A stretch of DNA of 64,000 nt from Gadus chalcogrammus (Eukaryota; Chordata; Actinopteri; Gadiformes; Gadidae). The DNA is taken from positions 13,029,908 to 13,093,907 of the forward strand of contig NC_079412.1 in assembly GCF_026213295.1 (NCBI RefSeq), read 5' to 3'. The first letter of the stretch is position 1. Each line of letters begins with the position of its first letter. Below, piece by piece: positions 24,262-36,092 of the stretch. Both the position numbers and the translations under genes were made by a program. A model generated the notes under the pieces. That model ran no database searches. It was given only the letters and a program-made list of their open reading frames with translations, and was not told the DNA's origin.

Positions 24262-24637
24262 TAGCCTGGGTATACCCATGCTGCCTTGCGTGCAATTTCA
24301 TTTCGAGCTGCTAGGCAGCCTGGATTCCATGGATCCGATTTTCACCTGAGATAGGGAACCAATCACAGAACGGGGAGGGACGGCAAGACGATGATCATGT
24401 CTATGCGACACACCCATCGTCTTCTTCCTCATCGAATTTCTGTTGCTCTACATACGTCATCTGGGATGGCTACGATTGGCTTTTAGCTACGTACAGACTC
24501 ATATGATATACATTCGTAGCGCCCATAAACGGCTCCGGGCAATTGTAATCCATGCCTCAAATTCGAGAAAATGTATGTGTGGTTCCCAGACCTCTTCTCA
24601 ATGTAGATTGAGATGAGGTCTGGCGTTAGCCAGGCTA
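24262..24637. mobile_element. hAT-like MITE, 376 bp
   Basis: Terminal inverted repeats TAGCCTGG...CCAGGCTA are flanked by an exact 9-bp direct repeat, ACAATAAGC (24253-24261, 24638-24646), or 8 bp if the outer base belongs to the element. It interrupts the dispersed repeat that continues with CCCCGTTGGGAGCCTCAAAC. No frame of interest. Confidence 0.82.
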
Positions 24638-24645
24638 ACAATAAG

Positions 24646-25110
24646 CCCCGTTGGGAGCCTCAAACAATGTTTGTTTTCTATGTCGTTGAATGGAGGAAGG
24701 AAGAGAATTTTGACCGCTCATACTTACTTTTCTACACTGATTGATCCATCCAAACAAACTGTTGACGGGATGCCTCTGACCCGGTTGACCATAAACAATT
24801 CAAACTTCTGACCAGGCAGCCCTCTCTATTAGAGCTGGTATTCTCCGAATAAAATCAAGCTGATAAACTGACCAAAAAGACCATCAACTAAACAAAAAGG
24901 CTGCACAAGGCTCTGAGCGCATCGACACTAACCAATTTGAATACAAAATAAACTGACAGGTCTCTAACCAGCTTAACTAAACACTCAACAAAAAGGCCAT
25001 GAACTGTGCCAGTCAGTCCTTTTAGCACATTATTCTGATATGTACTCTTAACTCGTTGACTACCGGGAAAAAGTGTTATCAGCAACTTAGTACCCCACAG
25101 AGCGCAATGG
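24646..25110. repeat. Diverged copy of part of the 1,280-bp array unit
   Basis: Matches 30026-30386 and the equivalent parts of the later units (GTTGGGAGCCTCAAACAATG through CCCCACAGAGCGCAATG). It holds about 100 bp that the array units lack, so it is the longer, probably older form. Confidence 0.8.
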
Positions 25111-26040
25111 ATTCACAAACTTCTGACTGGACGTCTCTATCCCAGTTGATAATATACAATAAAATAAATACAATGAAATAAAATAAAAGTTAAAGTTAGT
25201 AAAAAACAACAAGAACAATATATTGTATGTATACATTGTAAAAATATATGTACAGTAAACATCCATAGTATAGTATAAGTTATTTTGTGCGTGGTGGGAT
25301 GTTAACAGTCGAGAGTTCAATAGTCTTGTGATTTGGGGGAAGAAGTTGTCTTTGTACCAGGTGGTTTGATGTGCGAATGTTCCTGTACCGTCTGCCAGAC
25401 GGTAACTCTGTGAACAGTTTATTGTTCGGGTGGCTGCGGCCCCTGATTGAAGAGGTTTCTCTACTACAACTCTGAGTGTAGAGTTCCTGCGTGGCTGGCA
25501 GCCCAGTCCTGGTGATGTGCTGGACAGTTTTCTCCACCCTCTACAGAGCCTTGCGGTCAAGGTTGTTGCGGTTGCCATACCAGGCAGGCGGTGATGCAGC
25601 CAGTGAAGATACTCTCGATGGTGCATCGATAGAAGTTGCTGAGTATCCTGGGGTCCATGCCGGACCTCCTCATCCTTCAGAGGAAGAACAGCCGTTGTCT
25701 CGCTGCCTTGACAATGATGCCAGTGTGATGGGACTAAGATAGGTCCTCGCTGTTTTTGGATCCCAAGGAACCAGAAGATGAGTTGAGATGGAGGTTGTTG
25801 TCCTGGCATCATGATTACGGGGCACTCACCTCATCTCTCTAGGCTCTTTCATCGTTACCTGAGATCAGGCCAATCACCTTAGTGTCGTCAGCATATACTT
25901 ACTGATGGTATAAAAGCTGTAATTGGCCACACAATCGTGCGTGAACAGGGTGTACAGGAGTGGGCTGGGCACGCTGCTCTAGTACTGAGGGTCAATGTGG
26001 AGGAGGTGTTGGTGCCAATCCACATAGTAGCTTAGCAATC
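25110..26040 (-). mobile_element. L2-like LINE fragment, frameshifted
   Basis: The - strand carries 3' reverse transcriptase sequence in several frames: LPSGRRYRNIRTSN, then further 5' the LYTLFTHDCV region. The usual FADD block is split by frameshifts. It is the same family as 42440-42890. Confidence 0.75.
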
Positions 26041-26041
26041 A

Positions 26042-27432
26042 GGGCCCCGTTTCCCGATAACGATGGATCCACGCTCGTACGATCATTCTCACGATGGATC
26101 TTGCGATCCATCGTCAATTTCTTTGGAGCGTTTCCCGAAACTCCTCTTAACGTGAACGCGCATTCGCTGCACTCACGACGTCGTAGGATTGTAACTGTCT
26201 ACTGACACGGTGCTGAAATGGGCTCCGTAGGAGGGGGAGACGCAGGAATGTCGCAGGAAAATTGTGTTAAAAAGGGTTAAAATATATCCCCATCAAGGAC
26301 AACAGCAGAGTAGCCTACAAAAAAAATAGACTGCAATTATATGAATGCTAAAGACATTAAAACACAATTGATTAGGCTTAAACCGACATATATCAGTCCT
26401 AATCCTGAATGCATTGTGCGTTTCACGGCATTTTCCCCCCTGAAATAATTCCTCTTCACACCTGTGAATAACCCGGGAGACGTCCATGATGAGGAATACA
26501 ACGAAGCCCACCGTCTGGCCCGGTGCATCGTTGAGCGCACGATCGGGAGGTGGAAGTTGCGCTTTAGATGCCTTCACAAGTCAGGCGGAGTGCTCCAGTT
26601 TTCGCCGGCCAAGTCTTGCGCCGTGATATGTGTGACGGCTATGTTGCACAACATTGCAGCTAAGGCTGGGGTGGCATTGCTTGAACCGGAGGACGTTGAG
26701 GACGATGACGATGAGGAAGATCGGTGTGAGGACGGCCTCCCTCATAACTACGCGGCTGGTTTTCATGCGCGTCGAATAGTGATTGAGACTTTGTTTTAAC
26801 CCCCTCCACCCTCCCTCATGTCACTAAACATTCCCGTCAACGTGACCAATCCCCACCATATCCCAGCCTTTTGCCTGCTCCTTTGCTTGTTTTTTATAAT
26901 TTTTTTAATTTCTTTATTTTTTTTAATTTCTTTAATTTCGTTATTTATTTATTTTTTTTATTTGTTTAATTTAATTTTTTTTTTACATTATTTTATGCTA
27001 CGTTTTATGAGTAGCCTATGTCAGTCTGCACAAATCCCCCCACTTTCTCTCACACATTTTGAGTGCCCTGCCTGCGCAAACATTTTCTGGACTGTCCCGT
27101 TTTATTTTGGCCATTTTAACATCTTTATTAATAAATTAATTAATAATCTTTATTAATTACCAAACTAAGAACATAAAGGCGCAATGCGTTTTAATAAAAC
27201 GCATCCAATATACGGAATGTCCGATGGTGACGCCACTGAGGTTATAGCTGACGATGCTCTTAGCGTCCTACGAGTACCTACGAGCACCCCTGGAGTACTC
27301 GTTAGCAACGAGCGTTTTCAAGACGTTCGTTCCCCACAATGCTTTCGGGAAACGCGGTGAAAACTCTACGATGCCCTTTCGACGCACTTCACGATCCACT
27401 TAGGCTAACGACGCTTTCGGGAAACGGGGCCC
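26042..27432 (+). mobile_element. PIF/Harbinger DNA transposon, element 2 (internally deleted)
   Basis: The ends are GGGCCCCGTTTCCCGATAACG and its inverted partner GACGCTTTCGGGAAACGGGGCCC, nearly perfect. Internal sequence is an inverted copy of element 1, including the poly-G-linked coding end and the low-complexity tail. About two-thirds of the transposase is missing. Confidence 0.85.
26464..26799 (+). pseudogene. Harbinger transposase C-terminal fragment
   Basis: About 111 codons matching the last third of the element 1 transposase (NPGDVHDEEYNEAHRLARCI, ERTIGRWKLRFRCLHKSGG). It keeps the last catalytic Glu but lacks both Asp motifs. An acidic run (VEDDDDEEDRCEDG) near the end is expanded relative to element 1. 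Confidence 0.85.
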
Positions 27433-27764
27433 AGGCCCGCCGCTCCCTATACGTACGCAGAGTGCGTGGGGCACCAAGTACCTGGAGGGGCACCAAAAAT
27501 GAAGGTTTGTAAAAAAAATAATATATATATAAATACATTATTTAATTACAAAAATATGTTAATGAGTTATGAAAAGGCCCACCCTTTTTTTTTTACCTAA
27601 TATATAAAAAGAGGATCCCCCTCCCCTCCTGCTCGCGTAGGGCACTGAAACGGCCAGTAATCAATGAACATTAATCTCACACATGTGTCCCTATGGTCCA
27701 GGTGGGACAGGGCAGTGTTGAGAGCAAGGGAGATGGCATCATATGTAACGAGAGCAAAATGTCA

Positions 27765-28121
27765 CAGAGGATGAGGATTATGAAAATACTAGCAGGCAGT
27801 TGGCTTGGTCCTACCGCTCTGTAGTGTTTGTTTCTGGTCTCCCCTAAGAGAATCACTGCCAAAGGATGTGGAAGTGTGTGTGTCCCTACACAGATATGCA
27901 TGACCTGTTGACAGGTCATGCATAGATATGCATGACCTGTCAATAATTTACATCTAACATAGTTGACATGTTACCTTAAGGGATATGTAACGCTTACAGT
28001 TTTCATGCAAGAACCTTTTTTTGAGTGTTTCTGCATTGATTTGATTTTTACATAAAATTTAGACAGCTCTTTTCCAAGATATATTATGATATAAGGTTGT
28101 ATTAAGGGCACAGGAATAGAA
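27765..28121. repeat. Rearranged scraps of SAMHD1 3' flank
   Basis: 27765-27893 repeats 5735-5890 (flank of copy 1) in the same orientation. About 27965-28055 is the reverse complement of about 6968-7055, and 28061-28121 the reverse complement of about 6319-6378. In copy 1 the last two pieces are separated by about 590 bp. An inverted 13-bp repeat (ATGCATGACCTGT) lies near 27895-27925. Confidence 0.75.
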
Positions 28122-31100
28122 AGGCACATTTGTGGCAAACCAGATAGCTGAGTGGAAAGGGATGAGAGTATACCTTTGAAACAAACAACTACAACAATGC
28201 AGAGGTTCCACTTGTTGCCATGGAATGAAAGCAGCACATACCTGTGTACAAGGCAGGGTTGGGTAGTTTCTGGTTTCACCGGTTTGGTGCGGAGTGCAAG
28301 GTTATACCGGTTTATCTTTTGATTACCGACATTTGTCATGGGGTGATGTTCTGGTATATTAAAACGTAGCCTATTGTTTACTTCAGGACCTTGTGTTGAT
28401 GCTGAATATAACTTGTATTGCAACTTGGGAAGGTTATTCTGACTTTTCAGTCAGAACTATAACCGTCACTTGTTAATCTGTCCTCAACCGTTGGCCGATA
28501 GTATTTTGACTAAATACTTGCAAAAACACATAAACACACAAAACCAGTGCCATTTTCCCATACCCTCTCTCTCCCTTGTTGTCTGCAGTAGTCAACAATC
28601 CTGAAGTTTTCCTTTAACTGAGGAGCATGAAGTTTTCCCCCTCCCTACCAGAGCCCTGTCTCTGTTAGTTCATGACACATTTTCCCTGCCCTCACGCCCC
28701 ACCCTGCCAGATCCCCTTCTCTGACCCCCAGTTTTAGTTGATATATATCTTTCACCTTCATCCTGTTATTAATCACCCTCCCTCCCTCCCTGAACTACTT
28801 TGGGGGAGTCGACCAATGTAGGTGTTTACACCTACATTGATTGAACAATGTATGAGTATACACCTTCATCCTTTTCTCCCTACCAGACGTCTGCCTCTAA
28901 CCCCCCTTTTGCTTTAAGGCAACTGATCAACGGAGCAACTGATGGGTTGGTATTGGCCTCAAATGGTCCTTCTTGTCTCTTACAGCCCAACAATAGATCC
29001 CTTTCTCTGACCCCCACTTTCAGTTGATTAAATCCTCCTCCCTGCCGGCCTCTCATCCCTCCATTACACTTGAGGAGTTGATCAAACAATTGATGTGTGT
29101 TCACCTTGATCCTGTGCTCCTCCTTCTCCCTGCCATCTGTCCCCAACCCCAAATGGCCGATCCTTTATTTCACAGATCGAGGACAGATCCCCCTCAGACC
29201 AACAGGTCTGGGGCCCAGCTTGCCCAGCTATCACACCCAGGCAGTTGGCTTGGTCCTACCGCTCTGTAGTGTTTGTTTCTGGTCTCCCCCGAGACCAGAA
29301 ACCCAATGGCACACAAAACCAGTGCCATTTTCCCATACCCTCTCTCTCCCTTGTTGTCTGCAGTAGTCAACAATCCTGAACTTTTCCTTTAACTGAGGAG
29401 CATGAAGTGCAATCGTCTGTTTTGAAAGGTGTGTTTTGTGGCAAACCGGTTAGCTGTACCTTTGAAACAAATCTACAACAATGCAGTGGTGCCACTTGTT
29501 GCCATGGAATGACAGCAGCACACGCCTGTGTACAAGGTAGGGCTGGGTGGCTTACCGGTCTGGGCTGTCTTGAGGATTGTATTGATTGTTAAAGGTAGAT
29601 CCGGCTTTATCTCGTGCTGTTTTCCCCCTCCCTACTAGAGCCCTGTCGTCCACACAACGTTCTTAGCGCTCGAAGTCCGAGAGAACAGCGTCAAAACGAC
29701 GGTTGTAGCCGTCCCCAGATGACAGGAAACCTTGCGGCGCCCTGGTGTAGTGCCAGTGGCCGAAGGACATGATAAAGGTGTTCAGACGACGATCCGATAC
29801 ACGCAGTTGCACGGAACGGCATTGCCTGAGGCCGTGGTGGAGGGGCTGTACGCTTGGGGCATGAGCACTGAGAGTCCTGGGGATTACTTTGGTCTTCGCA
29901 GCCACCGTAGGTAGACCTCGTAGCATTCACATACAAGGGCTTGATCGGTGTGTCGCGAGCGCCGGGGCCATTCTCGTCTCTGGGTCCTTCTCCACTGTTA
30001 CTCGATGGGAAGTCCGCAGGGAAGAGGCCCCGTTGGGAGCCTCAAACAATGTTTGTTTTCTATGTCGTTGAATGGAGGAAGGAAGAGAATTTTGACCGCT
30101 CATACTTACTTTTCTATACTAATTGATCCATCCAAACAAACTGCTGACGGGATGCCTCTGACCCGGTTGACCATAAACAATTCAAACTTCTGACCAGGCA
30201 GCCCTCTCTATTAGAGCTGGTATTCTCCGAATAAAATCAAGCTGATAAACTGACCAAAAAGACCATCAACTAAACAAAATCTGTGCCAGTCAGTCCTTTT
30301 AGCACATTATTCTGATATGTACTCTTAACTCGTTGACTACCGGGAAAAAGTGTTATCAGCAACTTAGTACCCCACAGAGCGCAATGATTAGATTTTTACA
30401 TACAATTTAGACAGCTCTTTTCCAAGATATATTATGATATAAGGTTGTATTAAGGGCACAGGAATAGAAAGGCACATTTGTGGCAAACCAGTTAGCGGAG
30501 TGGAAAGGGATGAGAGTATACCTTTGAAACAAACAACTACAACAATGCAGAGGTTCCACTTGTTGCCATGGAATGAAAGCTGCACATACCTGTGCACAAG
30601 GCAGGGTTGGGTAGTTTCTGGTTTCCACGGTTTGGTGCGGAGTGCAAGGTTATACCGGTTTATCTTTTGGTTACCGACATTTGTCATCAGGAGATGTTCT
30701 GGCATATTAAATACCTTATTAAGTACCATATTAAGTACCTTTGAAACAAATCTACAACAATGCAGTGGTGCCACTTGTTGCCATGTAATGACAGCAGCAC
30801 ACGCCTGTGTACAAGGTAGGGCTGGGTGGCTTACCGGTCTGGGCTGTGTTGAGGATTGTACTTATTGTTAAAGGTAGGTCCGGTTTTGTCTCGTGCTGTT
30901 TTCCCCCTCCCTACCAGAGCCCTGTCGTCCACACAACGTTCTTTGCGCTCAAAGTCTGAGAGAACAGCGTCAAAACGACGGTTGTAGCCGTCCCCAGATG
31001 ACAGGAAACCTTGCGGCGCCCTGGTGTAGTGCCAGTGGCCGAAGGACGTGATAAAGGTGTTCAGACGACGATCCGATGCACGCAGTTGCACGGAACGGCA

Positions 31101-34100
31101 TTGCCTGAGGCCGTGGTGGAGGGGCTGTACGCTTGGGGCATGAGCACTGAGAGTCCTGGGGATTACTTTGGTCTTCGCAGCCACCGTAGGCAGACCTCGT
31201 AGCATTCACATACAAGGGCTTGATCAGTGTGTCGCGAGCGCCGGGGCCATTCTCGTCTCTGGGTCCTTCTCCACTGTTACTCAATGGGAAGTCCGCAGGG
31301 AAGAGGCCCCATTGGGAGCCTCAAACAATGTTTGTTTTCTATGTCGTTGAATGGAGGAAGGAAGAGAATTTTGACCGCTCATACTTACTTTTCTATACTA
31401 ATTGATCCATCCAAACAAACTGCTGACGGGATGCCTCTGACCTGGTTGACCATAAACAATTCAAACTTCTGACCAGGCAGCCCTCTCTATTAGAGCTGGT
31501 ATTCTCCGAATAAAATCAAGCTGATAAACTGACCAAAAAGGACCATCAACTAAACAAAAACTATGCCAGTCAGTCCTTTTAGCACATTATTTTGATATGT
31601 ATTCTTAACTCGTTGACTACCGGGAAAAAGTGTTATCAGCAACTTAGTACCCCACAGAGCGCAATGATTAGATTTTTACATACAATTTAGACAGCTCTTT
31701 TCCAAGATATATTATGATATAAGGTTGTATTAAGGGCACAGGAATAGAAAGGCACATTTGTGGCAAACCAGTTAGCGGAGTGGAAAGGGATGAGAGTATA
31801 CCTTTGAAACAAACAACTACAACAATGCAGAGGTTCCACTTGTTGCCATGGAATGAAAGCTGCACATACCTGTGCACAAGGCAGGGTTGGGTAGTATCTG
31901 GTTTCCACGGTTTGGTGCGGAGTGCAAGGTTATACCGGTTTATCTTTTGGTTACCGACATTTGTCATCAGGAGATGTTCTGGCATATTAAATACCTTATT
32001 AAGTACCATATTAAGTACCTTTGAAACAAATCTACAACAATGCAGTGGTGCCACTTGTTGCCATGTAATGACAGCAGCACACGCCTGCGTACAAGGTAGG
32101 GCTGGGTGGCTTACCGGTCTGGGCTGTGTTGAGGATTGTACTCATTGTTAAAGGTAGGTCCGGTTTTGTCTCGTGCTGTTTTCCCCCTCCCTACCAGAGC
32201 CCTGTCGTCCACACAACGTTCTTTGCGCTCAAAGTCTGAGAGAACAGCGTCAAAACGACGGTTGTAGCCGTCCCCAGATGACAGGAAACCTTGCGGCGCC
32301 CTGGTGTAGTGCCAGTGGCCGAAGGACGTGATAAAGGTGTTCAGACGACGATCCGATGCACGCAGTTGCACGGAACGGCATTGCCTGAGGCCGTGGTGGA
32401 GGGGCTGTACGCTTGGGGCATGAGCACTGAGAGTCCTGGGGATTACTTTGGTCTTCGCAGCCACCGTAGGCAGACCTCGTAGCATTCACATACAAGGGCT
32501 TGATCAGTGTGTCGCGAGCGCCGGGGCCATTCTCGTCTCTGGGTCCTTCTCCACTGTTACTCAATGGGAAGTCCGCAGGGAAGAGGCCCCATTGGGAGCC
32601 TCAAACAATGTTTGTTTTCTATGTCGTTGAATGGAGGAAGGAAGAGAATTTTGACCGCTCATACTTACTTTTCTATACTAATTGATCCATCCAAACAAAC
32701 TGCTGACGGGATGCCTCTGACCTGGTTGACCATAAACAATTCAAACTTCTGACCAGGCAGCCCTCTCTATTAGAGCTGGTATTCTCCGAATAAAATCAAG
32801 CTGATAAACTGACCAAAAAGGACCATCAACTAAACAAAAACTATGCCAGTCAGTCCTTTTAGCACATTATTTTGATATGTATTCTTAACTCGTTGACTAC
32901 CGGGAAAAAGTGTTATCAGCAACTTAGTACCCCACAGAGCGCAATGATTAGATTTTTACATACAATTTAGACAGCTCTTTTCCAAGATATATTATGATAT
33001 AAGGTTGTATTAAGGGCACAGGAATAGAAAGGCACATTTGTGGCAAACCAGTTAGCGGAGTGGAAAGGGATGAGAGTATACCTTTGAAACAAACAACTAC
33101 AACAATGCAGAGGTTCCACTTGTTGCCATGGAATGAAAGCTGCACATACCTGTGCACAAGGCAGGGTTGGGTAGTATCTGGTTTCCACGGTTTGGTGCGG
33201 AGTGCAAGGTTATACCGGTTTATCTTTTGGTTACCGACATTTGTCATCAGGAGATGTTCTGGCATATTAAATACCTTATTAAGTACCATATTAAGTACCT
33301 TTGAAACAAATCTACAACAATGCAGTGGTGCCACTTGTTGCCATGTAATGACAGCAGCACACGCCTGCGTACAAGGTAGGGCTGGGTGGCTTACCGGTCT
33401 GGGCTGTGTTGAGGATTGTACTCATTGTTAAAGGTAGGTCCGGTTTTGTCTCGTGCTGTTTTCCCCCTCCCTACCAGAGCCCTGTCGTCCACACAACGTT
33501 CTTTGCGCTCAAAGTCTGAGAGAACAGCGTCAAAACGACGGTTGTAGCCGTCCCCAGATGACAGGAAACCTTGCGGCGCCCTGGTGTAGTGCCAGTGGCC
33601 GAAGGACGTGATAAAGGTGTTCAGACGACGATCCGATGCACGCAGTTGCACGGAACGGCATTGCCTGAGGCCGTGGTGGAGGGGCTGTACGCTTGGGGCA
33701 TGAGCACTGAGAGTCCTGGGGATTACTTTGGTCTTCGCAGCCACCGTAGGCAGACCTCGTAGCATTCACATACAAGGGCTTGATCAGTGTGTCGCGAGCG
33801 CCGGGGCCATTCTCGTCTCTGGGTCCTTCTCCACTGTTACTCGATGGGAAGTCCGCAGGGAAGAGGCCCCATTAGGAGCCTCAAACAATGTTTGTTTTCT
33901 ATGTCGTTGAATGGAGGAAGGAAGAGAATTTTGACCGCTCATACTTACTTTTCTATACTAATTGATCCATCCAAACAAACTGCTGACGGGATGCCTCTGA
34001 CCTGGTTGACCATAAACAATTCAAACTTCTGACCAGGCAGCCCTCTCTATTAGAGCTGGTATTCTCCAAATAAAATCAAGCTGATAAACTGACCAAAAAG

Positions 34101-35060
34101 GACCATCAACTAAACAAAAAATATGCCAGTCAGTCCTTTTAGCACATTATTTTGATATGTATTCTTAACTCGTTGACTACCGGGAAAAAGTGTTATCAGC
34201 AACTTAGTACCCCACAGAGCGCAATGATTAGATTTTTACATACAATTTAGACAGCTCTTTTCCAAGATATATTATGATATAAGGTTGTATTAAGGGCACA
34301 GGAATAGAAAGGCACATTTGTGGCAAACCAGTTAGCGGAGTGGAAAGGGATGAGAGTATACCTTTGAAACAAACAACTACAACAATGCAGAGGTTCCACT
34401 TGTTGCCATGGAATGAAAGCTGCACATACCTGTGCACAAGGCAGGGTTGGGTATTTTCTGGTTTCACCGGTTTGGTGCGGAGTGCAAGATATACCGGTTT
34501 ATCTTTTGATTACCGACATTTGTCATGAGGAGATGTTCCGGCATATTAAAACGTAGCCTATTGTTTACTTCAGGACCTTGTGTTGATGCTAAATATAACT
34601 TGTATTGCAACTTGGGATGGTTATTCTGACTTTTCAGTCAAAACTATAACCGTCACTTGTTAAACCGTCCTCAACCGTTGGCCGATAGTATTTAGACTAA
34701 ATACTTGCAAAAACACCTAAACACACAAAACCAGTGCCATTTTCCCATACCCTCTCTCTCCATTCTTGTCTGCAGTAGTCAACAATCCTTAAGTTTTCCT
34801 TTAACTGAGGAGCATGAAGTGCAATCATCTGTTTTGAAAGGTGTGTTTTGGCAAACCGGTTAGCTGTACCTTGGAAACAAATCTACAACAATGCAGTGGT
34901 GCCACTTGTTGCCATGGAATGACAGCAGCACACGCCTGTGTACAAGGTAGGGCTGGGTGGCTTACCGGACTGGGCTGTGTCGAGGATTGTATTGATTGTT
35001 AAAGGTAGATCCGGTTTTGTCTCGTGCTGTTTTCTCCCTCCCTACCAGAGCCCTATGTTA
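28035..35060. repeat. Local tandem array, 1,280-bp units
   Basis: Three consecutive units, about 30381-31660, 31661-32940 and 32941-34220, repeat at exactly 1,280 bp with only a few base changes; the last two are the closest. They are bracketed by a longer unit on the left (28035-30380), with about 1.05 kb extra between the two halves, and a partial long unit on the right (34221 to about 35060). Short units carry a deletion scar with TTAAGTACC/TTAAATACC micro-repeats (for example 30705-30735). Each unit contains an inverted SAMHD1 3'-flank scrap, a Ty3/gypsy pol fragment and repeat DNA. Confidence 0.9.
29663..29926 (-). pseudogene. Ty3/gypsy reverse transcriptase fragment, first of four array copies
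   Basis: The - strand reads FGHWHYTRAPQGFLSSGDGY, then NRRFDAVLSDFER, matching the RT segment of gypsy-type LTR elements around the APQGF motif. Later copies, which extend to CVDD, lie at about 30831-31205, 32111-32485 and 33391-33765. Each is a fragment without the rest of pol, on the - strand. Overlapping open frames on the other strand are shadows. Confidence 0.8.
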
Positions 35061-36092
35061 GTTCATGACACATTTTCCCTGCCCTCACGCCCCACCCTGC
35101 CAGATCCCCTTCTCTGTGCCCCAGTTTTAGTTGATATATATCTTTCACCTTCATCCTGTTATTAATCACCCTCCCTCCCCGAACTACTTTGGGGGAGTCG
35201 ACCAATGTAGGTGTATGCACGAACATTGATCGAACAATGTATGTGTACATGCATACATTGATCGAACAATGTATGCGTAGGACGCCATCCTGCGCGTAGA
35301 TGGACCCACAGACTGGCGACAGACTATCTAGGACAGGGTCATTAACATCAACCCTACCCTACCCTTTGTTGCCTAGTAACGGGGACGCTGGCGAGTCTAA
35401 CGCCGCTCTGTATGGCTTGTTTTTATTCAGTATTTCCAATATTTCTCACGATTGCATTGAACATTTTGTCGTTTTTTTTGGTCTTTAGTCGTTTAGCTAA
35501 GTTTACTAGTTATATATAGTCACTTTTCGCTATTGTCAGTGCGCCAGTTTTCTTTATTTTTACGTGTTTTATACGTGAGGTCGTACAGTTGGTGGACGCT
35601 GTTGCCTTTTGAACGCTGTTGCTGCTGCTGCTCACCGGAACGTCATTCTGAACATTGTTTTTTCGCGATTTTCTTTTTCTTTCTAGTCTTTTAACTTTTT
35701 ATCAGTTTTCTTTTGCTTACTTTCAACACCTTCTGTCTGAAACCCTTCTGGACCTCGGGTCGGACTACAAAGTTAAGTTAAGTAACTGCGTCAGTTTTCT
35801 TGATTTATTTATTTATTTCTGAACGTTAAACGTCTGCGTGTTTTGTTTGGTGTTTTGTGCGTGGAGTCGTGCAGCTGTTGGTGGATGACACCTGCTGGCC
35901 GGCTAGACTGCTGTTAACCCCCGGCGCCGTCCAACTGGCTTCCCCGTCTCCAGCGTAGCTACAACCGGCTTGCTCCACTCCTCTGCCTCCGCTGTGCTGG
36001 CTCTGTGGCTTCACCATAATCGCCTGGATCTACCGCTGGCTTCTTCCGACTTCACAACCTGTGGATTTTAACCTGTTCCTCTGGATTGCGCT

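Noticed and set aside
28035..34528. Repeated 60-128 codon frames such as the one containing SFHGNKWNLCIVV
   Set aside because: They recur only because the DNA repeats every 1,280 bp; they match no family and overlap on both strands. Only the gypsy RT frame is meaningful.
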